From NCBI GenBank assembly GCA_013003325.1, contig JABDJU010000094.1, forward strand, positions 1 to 6,246: a stretch of 6,246 nt of DNA. The letters run 5' to 3'. Position numbers and translations under genes: made by a program. The notes beneath the pieces are model-generated. The model was not told where the DNA came from. It searched no databases and was given only the letters and a program-made list of their open reading frames with translations. The stretch comes from Acidimicrobiales bacterium (GTDB lineage: Bacteria; Actinomycetota; Acidimicrobiia; Acidimicrobiales; SZUA-35). Position 1 is the stretch's first letter. Every line of letters starts with the position of its first letter. Shown here in pieces: positions 1-5,553 of the stretch.

Positions 1-983
1 CCGAGCACCGCCCCGACACCCCGTGGAAGGCTTGGTATGCCGGAGCCAACTTCCGCTACGAGGCCTCCCAAAAGGGTCGCTACCGGCAGTTCGACCAGGT
101 CGGTGCCGAGGTGATCGGCTCACCCGACCCTGACCTCGACACAGAGCTCATCGCCCTGGCCTGGCGCTTCTATCAACGACTCGGCATGGGCGAAGTGCGG
201 TTGCTGCTCAACAGCCTCGGAGATCCGGCCGATCGCGCCGCGTATACCGCAGCGTTGAAGGCCTACTTCGTCGCCCGCAAAGACGACCTCACCGAGCAGT
301 CCCTGGAGACTCTGGCGAAGAACCCGCTTCGGGTGATGGACAGCAAACGCCAACCCGACCAGCCGATCATCGCCGCCGCGCCGCAACTGAGCGAGTTCCT
401 CTCACCCGAAGCAGCTGCCTCGTTCGAGCGGGTTCAAACCGGGCTCGACTCGCTAGGAATCCCTTACGACATCGAGCCGAGGCTGGTGAGGGGACTCGAC
501 TACTACAACCGAACAACCTTCGAATTCGTAGCCCACAGTCTCGACGCTGCCCAGAACGCGGTCGGGGGCGGCGGACGGTACGACGGACTCGTCGCCGATC
601 TCGGCGGACCTGATGAGCCGGGGATCGGCTTCGCCCTCGGCGTCGACCGTACCCTTTTGGCCTGCGACGCCGAAGGCGTCTTCGCCGGCCCCGACACAGC
701 GCTGCAGGTGTGGGTGGTGGCAACGACACCCGGCGTCGAAGGGTTGATGATCGTGGATCGGCTGCGAGAGGCCGGGATTCGCACCGACAAGGCCGAGTCG
801 AGCAGATCCATGAAGGCTCAGATGAAACGGGCCAACAAGTCCGGAGCCCAGGTCGCGGTGATCGTGGGCGAGGACGAGGTCGGCCGCGGCGAGGTTGCGA
901 TCAAGCCCTTGCGCAGTCAGGGCGATCAGCACCACGTGCCGATCGACCAGCTAGAGACAGCAGTTCAGGAGTACCTGCCATGA
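1..983 (+). CDS. hisS: Histidyl-tRNA synthetase, 5'-truncated by window edge
   Basis: Class II aminoacyl-tRNA synthetase that attaches histidine to tRNA-His using ATP in the cytoplasm. The reading frame is already open at base 3 and runs to TGA at 981-983, giving 326 residues. Full-length HisRS is about 420 residues, so roughly the first 100 (including motif 1) lie upstream of the window. Visible signatures are motif 2 FRYE at 51-62 followed by QKGRYRQF; the histidine-specific LVRGLDYY (483-506) with its catalytic arginine at 489-491; the GGRYDGL loop (570-590); and motif 3 GIGFALGVDR near 621-650. The last 90 or so residues form the anticodon-binding domain. The GTG at 111 is internal (valine in AEVIGSPDP), not a start. 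The stop overlaps the aspS start by ATGA, so the two synthetase genes are probably cotranscribed and translationally coupled. Identity is near certain. Confidence 0.97.
   Translation, partial: EHRPDTPWKAWYAGANFRYEASQKGRYRQFDQVGAEVIGSPDPDLDTELIALAWRFYQRLGMGEVRLLLNSLGDPADRAAYTAALKAYFVARKDDLTEQSLETLAKNPLRVMDSKRQPDQPIIAAAPQLSEFLSPEAAASFERVQTGLDSLGIPYDIEPRLVRGLDYYNRTTFEFVAHSLDAAQNAVGGGGRYDGLVADLGGPDEPGIGFALGVDRTLLACDAEGVFAGPDTALQVWVVATTPGVEGLMIVDRLREAGIRTDKAESSRSMKAQMKRANKSGAQVAVIVGEDEVGRGEVAIKPLRSQGDQHHVPIDQLETAVQEYLP
967..971 (+). promoter_or_regulatory. Shine-Dalgarno AGGAG for aspS
   Basis: AGGAG lies inside the last hisS codons, with 8 bases between it and the ATG at 980. It fixes the aspS start at 980 rather than the in-frame GTG at 710, which lies deep inside hisS. 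It is the only clear Shine-Dalgarno that I see before a start in this window, in contrast to the genes at 2759, 3240, 4551 and 5000. Confidence 0.75.
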
Positions 984-2713
984 TCAGAACCCACACATGC
1001 GGCGAGCTACGGGCCGAGCACATCGGCCAAACGGTCACGCTCACCGGCTGGGTCAACACCCGTCGGGAACACAGTCAGCACCTCGCCTTCGTCGACCTTC
1101 GTGACTTCAGCGGTATCACCCAGTGTGTGGTCGACAACGACGTCGACGTTCGCAGCGAGTATGTGCTGAAGATCACCGGGACGGTGGAAGCGAGGCTCGC
1201 CGGCAGTGAAAACCGCGACCTGGCGACCGGCGAGATCGAGCTGCAGGACTGCACCGTCGAGGTGCTCAACGCCGCCACCCCGCCGCCCTTTCCGATGGAC
1301 GACAGAGCCGACGAGGTCGATGAGCTGATCCGACTCAAGCATCGGTACATCGATCTGCGACGCAGCCGCATGCAGCGGAACCTGCGGATCCGGTCGACGG
1401 TGAACACGGCTATCCGCAACGCGATGGTGGCCCAGGACTTCATCGAAGTAGAGACACCGATGCTCATGCCCTCGACTCCTGAGGGAGCGCGTGAGTTCCT
1501 GGTGCCGAGCCGCCAGAGACCGGGCACGTTTTATGCCCTGCCGCAATCGCCGCAGCTCTACAAGCAGCTTCTGATGGTCGGCGGCCTCGATCGCTACTAC
1601 CAGATCGCTCGATGCCTGCGCGATGAGGATCTGCGAGCGGATCGTCAGTACGAGTTCATGCAGCTCGACATGGAGATGAGCTTTGTCGAGGTCGATGACG
1701 TTCTCACCGCTGTTGAGGTCGGTGTGCTCGATGCGGCCGAGGCGGTCACCGGGGAGCGCCCATCGGTCGTGCCACGAATGACCTGGCACCATGCGCTCAA
1801 CACCTACGGATCCGACAAGCCGGACTTGCGTTTCGGCGTAGAACTTCAGGAGCTGACGCCGATATTCGCTTCGACCGAGTTCAAGGCGTTCGCGACAGCC
1901 GAGTCCATCAAGGGCATCAACTACCCGGGGGGCGCCTCCGAGTACGGACGTAACAAACTCGACGCCCTCACCGACTTCGCGAAATCCAACGGTGCCAAGG
2001 GCATGGTGTGGATCAAGGTTGCCGACGACGGCACACTCGAGTCACCGGTGGCGAAGTTCATGAGCGACGAGGAGAAGTCGACGCTCAGCGACGCGATGTC
2101 GGCCACGCCCGGCGATCTCATCCTGATGATCGCCGACGAGTGGCTCACCACGTGTGAGGTCCTCGGCGAACTGCGAAACCGGCTCGCTCGTCCGCCCGTA
2201 TGGGAAGGGCCCTATCGTTACGTCTGGGTGGTCGACTTTCCGCTGTTCGTCGGCGTCGACAAAGCGACCGGGCGCCCCAAAGCCGGTCACCATGCGTTCT
2301 GTCATCCCCACCCCGAGGACATTGACAAGATGGACTCAGATCCCATGTCGGTGCGGGCCTGGGCCTACGACCTGGTGCTCAACGGCTGGGAGCTGGGCTC
2401 GGGAAGCATCCGGATCCATGATCCGAAACTTCAGGGCAAGGTGTTCGATCTGCTCGGCATCGGCCAAGCCGAGGCCAGCGAACGCTTCGGATTCTTCCTC
2501 GACCCGTTCTCCTACGGTGCTCCACCTCACGGTGGGTTCGCCTACGGCATCGACCGACTGGCGGCGATTCTCGCCGGCGAGGAGAACATTCGGGAGGTCA
2601 TCGCCTTCCCGAAGCCCCAGAGTGGACTCGATCCGCTCACCGGCTCACCGACCGAAGTCGAATCGGCCCACCTCCAAGAGCTCGGCCTGAAGGTTCTTCC
2701 TCCGATCGAATAG
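980..2713 (+). CDS. aspS: Aspartyl-tRNA synthetase (possibly non-discriminating, Asp/Asn)
   Basis: Cytoplasmic class IIb synthetase that charges tRNA-Asp with aspartate. The product is 577 residues, the usual size for bacterial-type AspRS. Domains in order: OB-fold anticodon-binding domain (about 1-100, GWVNTRREH at 23-31); motif 1 region (FIEVETPMLMPSTPEGAREF, 154-173) and the LPQSPQLYKQLLM stretch (187-199); motif 2 with RDEDLRADRQ (214-223) and QLDMEMSF; the bacterial GAD insertion domain in the middle (around 290-420); and motif 3 GFAYGIDR ending in Arg526, followed by AFPKPQSG. ATG 980 is chosen because the AspRS N-terminus begins there, it has a Shine-Dalgarno, and it overlaps the hisS stop. 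An in-frame extension back to 710 is a shadow of hisS. His31 and a loop one residue longer than usual resemble non-discriminating enzymes that also load Asp on tRNA-Asn for GatCAB; that part is inference. Confidence 0.97.
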   Translation: MIRTHTCGELRAEHIGQTVTLTGWVNTRREHSQHLAFVDLRDFSGITQCVVDNDVDVRSEYVLKITGTVEARLAGSENRDLATGEIELQDCTVEVLNAATPPPFPMDDRADEVDELIRLKHRYIDLRRSRMQRNLRIRSTVNTAIRNAMVAQDFIEVETPMLMPSTPEGAREFLVPSRQRPGTFYALPQSPQLYKQLLMVGGLDRYYQIARCLRDEDLRADRQYEFMQLDMEMSFVEVDDVLTAVEVGVLDAAEAVTGERPSVVPRMTWHHALNTYGSDKPDLRFGVELQELTPIFASTEFKAFATAESIKGINYPGGASEYGRNKLDALTDFAKSNGAKGMVWIKVADDGTLESPVAKFMSDEEKSTLSDAMSATPGDLILMIADEWLTTCEVLGELRNRLARPPVWEGPYRYVWVVDFPLFVGVDKATGRPKAGHHAFCHPHPEDIDKMDSDPMSVRAWAYDLVLNGWELGSGSIRIHDPKLQGKVFDLLGIGQAEASERFGFFLDPFSYGAPPHGGFAYGIDRLAAILAGEENIREVIAFPKPQSGLDPLTGSPTEVESAHLQELGLKVLPPIE

Positions 2714-2737
2714 CGTTTACGGCGGACCGGGCGGGGC

Positions 2738-2759
2738 GACGCCACTACGCTCTGCACCG
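2738..2759 (+). promoter_or_regulatory. Candidate leaderless promoter (-10 TACGCT)
   Basis: The 45-bp gap after aspS contains the hexamer TACGCT (2746-2751), which fits the actinobacterial -10 pattern TAnnnT. Exactly 7 bases follow before GTG 2759, so transcription would begin at or next to the start codon, giving a leaderless mRNA. No Shine-Dalgarno precedes this GTG, which agrees. A GACGCCAC block sits directly upstream of the hexamer and partly matches the second promoter at 4530-4543. A small palindrome GGCGACGCC (2735-2743) abuts it. No convincing -35 box is visible at normal spacing. The call rests on pattern and spacing only. Confidence 0.5.
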
Positions 2760-3247
2760 TGGACGTGGGCGAGCTGATTCAGTACGGCTTGTACGGATTG
2801 ACGGTCGTGCTCGGTGTCGCGCTGCTGGCGTGGATCGTGTACTCGCGCCGAGCCGACGAGCGAGAGCTCGCTCTGAGTGAGCGGGCGCCCCGGCCACCGG
2901 CCCGGGCCGAACGGGATCCGAGCCCTCAGGTTGATCCGCTTCGGGCGCCAGCGGGCTCCCTGGCCGATGCCCTCGCCGGATTCGACTTCCCGACCGGGTG
3001 GCAGCCCGACCCGCCCGCCGAGGTCAGATCTCCGCTGACGCTGAGCACAATGGTTCATTCCGAAGGCGAGGTGGCCGCACTCCTGAGCGACGAGCTGGTT
3101 CGGCTCGGCTACCGGGTCACACCGACCGGAGCCCGTACGGCCCGAGCGACGAGAGATTCGACCTGTATCTCGATCGAGGTCGAGCCAGCCGGTCCCGATT
3201 CGGTAGTCACATCCCGGCTCACGCTCACCGACTCGGGCCGTGGCTGA
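2759..3247 (+). CDS. Unrecognised single-pass membrane protein upstream of rarA
   Basis: A 162-residue protein that I do not recognise. A hydrophobic segment at about residues 8-28 (YGLYGLTVVLGVALLAWIVY) is followed by SRR, which predicts one membrane helix with the C-terminus in the cytoplasm. Residues about 40-65 are rich in Pro, Ala and Arg and look like a disordered linker. The C-terminal part (about 95-160) has mixed helix and strand character, with LLSDELVRLGYRVTPTG and ISIEVEPAG, and could be a small folded domain. The GTG at 2759 is chosen because it places the helix at the N-terminus and lies 7 bases past a -10-like hexamer. The gene overlaps rarA by 8 bp, so both are likely on one transcript. 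The reading frame has normal GC-rich codon use and clear protein-like structure, so it is probably real; its function cannot be stated. Confidence 0.75.
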   Translation: MDVGELIQYGLYGLTVVLGVALLAWIVYSRRADERELALSERAPRPPARAERDPSPQVDPLRAPAGSLADALAGFDFPTGWQPDPPAEVRSPLTLSTMVHSEGEVAALLSDELVRLGYRVTPTGARTARATRDSTCISIEVEPAGPDSVVTSRLTLTDSGRG

Positions 3248-4508
3248 CCTGTTCACCGCCGCAGCCGAAGATCGGCTGAAGGCCAGATCACCGCTGGCGG
3301 CACGCTTGCGGCCTCGCCGGCTCGACGATGTCATCGGCCAGACCCACCTTCTCGGACCGGACCGTCCCCTTCGCCGGCTGATCACGTCTGACCGCCTGAG
3401 CAGCATCCTGTTGTGGGGTCCACCTGGAACCGGGAAAACCACGATCGCTGAATTGGTCGCCAACGAGACAACGTCCAGCTTCATCAAGTTGAGCGCGGTG
3501 TCGGCCACCGTGAAGGATGTGCGGGAGGTCATCAGCCGAGCCCAGGAGCGTCTGGGCGCCGAGGAGCGGCGCACGATCCTATTCCTCGACGAGGTGCACC
3601 GATTCAACAAAGCCCAACAGGATGCGCTGCTCCCAGCGGTTGAGTCGGGCCTGCTCGTGCTGATCGGAGCGACGACCGAGAACCCGTTCTTTGAGGTCAA
3701 TGCTCCGCTACGGAGCCGCAGCACCCTCTTTCGGCTCGAACCACTGCAATCCGATGACCTGGCTGAACTGTGCCGCCGTGGCCTGGAGGTCGAAGGTGCC
3801 GAAGCGACCGACGAAGCCATCGCCCATCTCGCCAACCATGCAGCCGGCGACGGCCGCCAGGTGCTCACCGCACTCGAGGTGGCGATCGCGTTGGCCGTCA
3901 CCGCCGATCCCCCCGGACAGGTCACGCTCGAACGTGCTGAGGCCGCAACCGACTTGAAGTCCCTCCGGTACGGCGCTGACGAGCACTACGACATCGTGAG
4001 CGCATTCATCAAGAGCATGCGAGGTTCAGACCCCGACGCCGCCCTCTACTGGCTGGCCCGGATGCTGTCGGCGGGAGAGGACCCACGATTCATCGCACGA
4101 CGTCTGGTCATCTTCGCCTCCGAGGATGTTGGTATGGCCGACCCGACGTCGCTGCTCGTAGCCGACGCTGCCGCCCGAGCGATCGATTTTGTCGGACTTC
4201 CCGAAGGCCGAATCAACCTGGCTCACGCGGTGCTGCACCTCTCGACCGCGCCGAAGTCCAACGCAGCCTATGTCGGCATCAACCGGGCCATGACCGACGT
4301 TGCCGATCTTCCGGCCGGTGAGGTGCCGCTGCACTTGCGCGACCGGTCCTACCGCGGGGCGGCGTCGCTCGGGCACGGCGACGGCTATCTGTATCCCCAC
4401 GATCACCCCGATGCCCAGGTCGACCAGCAATACCGGCCCGACGAGGTATCCGGGCGCCGTTACTACGAACCCACAACCCGCGACGTCCATCGGGATCGGC
4501 AGGGATGA
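3240..4508 (+). CDS. rarA: RarA (MgsA) replication-associated recombination AAA+ ATPase
   Basis: RarA/MgsA-family clamp-loader-like AAA+ ATPase, the bacterial counterpart of WRNIP1/Mgs1, acting at stalled replication forks and single-stranded DNA ends. The 422-residue product has the standard family length. Visible motifs: N-terminal PLAARLRPRRLDDVIGQ (18-34); Walker A GPPGTGKTT (60-68); Walker B ILFLDE with the family-typical VHRFNKAQQD (113-128); sensor 1 IGATTENP (142-149); arginine finger in PLRSRS (Arg160); sensor 2 GDGR (203-206). The C-terminal tetramerisation region carries SAFIKSMRGSDPDAALYWLARML and ASEDVGMADP. The GTG at 3240 gives the canonical MADLF N-terminus. It overlaps the previous gene by 8 bp and has no Shine-Dalgarno, so translation probably depends on coupling. 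All catalytic residues are present and nothing suggests decay. Confidence 0.97.
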   Translation: MADLFTAAAEDRLKARSPLAARLRPRRLDDVIGQTHLLGPDRPLRRLITSDRLSSILLWGPPGTGKTTIAELVANETTSSFIKLSAVSATVKDVREVISRAQERLGAEERRTILFLDEVHRFNKAQQDALLPAVESGLLVLIGATTENPFFEVNAPLRSRSTLFRLEPLQSDDLAELCRRGLEVEGAEATDEAIAHLANHAAGDGRQVLTALEVAIALAVTADPPGQVTLERAEAATDLKSLRYGADEHYDIVSAFIKSMRGSDPDAALYWLARMLSAGEDPRFIARRLVIFASEDVGMADPTSLLVADAAARAIDFVGLPEGRINLAHAVLHLSTAPKSNAAYVGINRAMTDVADLPAGEVPLHLRDRSYRGAASLGHGDGYLYPHDHPDAQVDQQYRPDEVSGRRYYEPTTRDVHRDRQG

Positions 4509-4529
4509 TCGCCAAGCGGCCTCTGCGGT

Positions 4530-4549
4530 GACGACGCTATCGTGTCGTC
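4530..4549 (+). promoter_or_regulatory. Imperfect palindrome spanning the -10 box (possible operator)
   Basis: GACGAC (4530-4535) and GTCGTC (4544-4549) are perfect inverted repeats separated by 8 bases. Counting the centre, 8 of 10 symmetric positions pair. The -10 hexamer TATCGT (4538-4543) lies between the arms, so a dimeric protein bound here would block the promoter. No regulator is visible in the window, and GACGAC is a common word in GC-rich DNA, so this may be chance. Confidence 0.3.
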
Positions 4550-4551
4550 TG
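4530..4551 (+). promoter_or_regulatory. Candidate leaderless promoter (-10 TATCGT)
   Basis: TATCGT (4538-4543) fits TAnnnT and is followed by 7 bases and then GTG 4551, the same geometry as the candidate promoter at 2746-2759. The 8 bases upstream (GACGACGC) share six positions with GACGCCAC at the first site. No Shine-Dalgarno or clear -35 box is seen. If real, it starts a leaderless transcript for the two genes at 4551-5551 and rules out the GTG at 4542, which lies within the hexamer. Confidence 0.5.
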
Positions 4552-5003
4552 TGACCATCGGCGAGTTTGCGGCAGTCATCGTGGCGATCGCCGTTGTCGT
4601 TACCGCCGCGTTTCTCATAGTGGCGCTCAACAACCTCAACAACACGTTGGCCCGGCTCTCCGAGACCGCCAACGAGCTGCGGTCGGAGGGGATTTCCGCC
4701 TTCACCGAACTCAGAGCCCTGGTCGCCGACGCCGATGCCGAACTCGACAAGGTCGACCTCGTGCTCGATCGGGCCGACGTGGCGACATCGGCCATATCGG
4801 AGACATCGAGGCGAACCCACGAGGCGGTTCAGGATCCGGTGATCCGCACCCTGGCGATCGCATCTGGCTCGTCGAAGATGGGTCGGGCGTGGCTGTGGAG
4901 CCGCCGGAAGAAGAATCGAGCCAAGGCGCTCGAGTCGTTGCCCGAACTCGAACTCGACTTGAGCGAGCCTCGGCCGCGTCGGCGTAACACGCTCGCACCA
5001 TGA
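4551..5003 (+). CDS. DUF948-like membrane-anchored coiled-coil protein
   Basis: A 150-residue protein with an N-terminal membrane helix (about 6-26, FAAVIVAIAVVVTAAFLIVAL), then a helical, likely coiled-coil stretch (about 27-95) rich in Asn, Glu, Asp and Leu (LNNLNNTLARLSETANELR), and a basic tail containing RRKKNR and PRPRRR. This arrangement, with DPVIRTLAIASGSS near residue 100, resembles DUF948 proteins found downstream of rarA in actinobacteria. Their function is unknown to me. The start could be GTG 4542 or GTG 4551. I prefer 4551 because 4542 falls inside the probable -10 hexamer and 4551 sits at leaderless spacing; the difference is three residues. The stop overlaps the next ATG (ATGA at 5000-5003), indicating coupled translation. 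Family assignment rests on architecture and position, without a search. Confidence 0.8.
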   Translation: MTIGEFAAVIVAIAVVVTAAFLIVALNNLNNTLARLSETANELRSEGISAFTELRALVADADAELDKVDLVLDRADVATSAISETSRRTHEAVQDPVIRTLAIASGSSKMGRAWLWSRRKKNRAKALESLPELELDLSEPRPRRRNTLAP

Positions 5004-5551
5004 TCGGCTTCCTCTTCCGTCGTTTTCGCTGGATGCTTATCGGCGCCGCCGGCAAGGAAGTGGCCCGACGCCTGTCCGAACGCCATGTCGATCAGGCACG
5101 AGACGACCTGGCTGAACGTCTACCCGATCGTGCTGTGGCTCTGGCCGACCTGCTGCCGGGAGACCTGCTGCGGGCGGCGGGAACGGCTCAGGTTGCTGGC
5201 CGGGCAGCGGGCCGATCGGCACGGATGTCTCGCAGTGTGGCTCAACTCTCGCGCGATGTTGCTGTCACCCCTCAGCGGGCCCGGCGACGACTGGGGGAGA
5301 TGGGCGACGAATGGGCCTCCCAGGTGGCTCAGGACGATCGAACCCTGAGAGCTCGACTCATCGCCCAGACCCGTGGTCGAACCGCGGCCGATGACGTCTT
5401 GCTGGGAGGCAAGAGCTCATGGGAAGGTGACCCGTTGCCGCAGGTCCCGGGGTCGGTTCCGACCGGAAGGCCGATCCCATCGATTAGCCGCCGGGTGGTC
5501 GATCGCGTGCAGCGCAATTACCGACCGCGCCGCTACCGCTGGCAGCGGTGA
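5000..5551 (+). CDS. Small arginine-rich protein coupled to the DUF948 gene (possibly DUF6167-like)
   Basis: A 183-residue, arginine-rich basic protein that I cannot assign with certainty. The N-terminus (IGFLFRRFRWMLIGAAGKEVARRL) mixes aromatic, hydrophobic and basic residues and could be an amphipathic or weak membrane-associating helix. It is too short and charged for a clear transmembrane segment. Residues about 25-135 look helical. The C-terminal 40 or so are rich in Pro and Gly and end in the basic-aromatic run NYRPRRYRWQR. It starts by ATGA overlap with the DUF948-like gene and has no Shine-Dalgarno, so it is probably made together with that membrane protein. In other actinobacteria the equivalent slot, before alaS, holds a small DUF6167 protein; placing this gene there is by position and a vague N-terminal resemblance only. 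The stop is 2 bp from the stop of the convergent gene. Confidence 0.7.
   Translation: MIGFLFRRFRWMLIGAAGKEVARRLSERHVDQARDDLAERLPDRAVALADLLPGDLLRAAGTAQVAGRAAGRSARMSRSVAQLSRDVAVTPQRARRRLGEMGDEWASQVAQDDRTLRARLIAQTRGRTAADDVLLGGKSSWEGDPLPQVPGSVPTGRPIPSISRRVVDRVQRNYRPRRYRWQR
5534..5550. other. Stem-loop at the convergent gene ends
   Basis: ACCGCT (5535-5540), loop GGC, AGCGGT (5544-5549) form a perfect 6-bp stem that a T-G pair (5534/5550) can extend. It covers the last codons and the first base of the TGA stop of the plus-strand gene and lies just beyond the minus-strand stop, so transcripts from both strands would contain it. No T-run follows on either strand, so it is not a standard intrinsic terminator. 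It may act as a bidirectional stop or pause, or be a chance result of GC-rich coding sequence. Confidence 0.3.
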
Positions 5552-5553
5552 AG

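Noticed and set aside
710..979. In-frame N-terminal extension of aspS
   Set aside because: It lies entirely inside hisS in another frame, its translation is low-complexity Arg/Gly-rich, and AspRS homology starts at the ATG at 980 with a Shine-Dalgarno.
1007..1792. 261-codon open frame on the minus strand
   Set aside because: It is a complementary-strand shadow of the well-supported aspS coding sequence, with no family signature.
2714..2758. Terminator after aspS
   Set aside because: The gap contains only a 4-bp stem possibility and no T-run, so no terminator can be supported.
2717..3925. 402-codon open frame on the minus strand
   Set aside because: It is antisense to rarA and the membrane-protein gene. 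The translation is Ser/Arg-rich without recognisable domains, as expected for the shadow of a GC-rich gene.
4441..4508. Possible frameshift near the rarA C-terminus
   Set aside because: The end after GRRYYEP is somewhat divergent, but the other two frames give no better match to RarA tails and the total length is normal.
4026..4820. 264-codon open frame on the minus strand
   Set aside because: It is antisense across the rarA 3' end, the promoter gap and the DUF948-like gene. Its Gly/Val/Arg-rich translation shows no motif, and the plus-strand genes explain the region.
4988..5002. A third leaderless-type promoter (CACGCT) before ATG 5000
   Set aside because: CACGCTCGCACC resembles the stretch before 2759, but the hexamer lacks the initial T of TAnnnT, the spacing is 6 bases rather than 7, and the gene is already coupled to the one upstream by ATGA.
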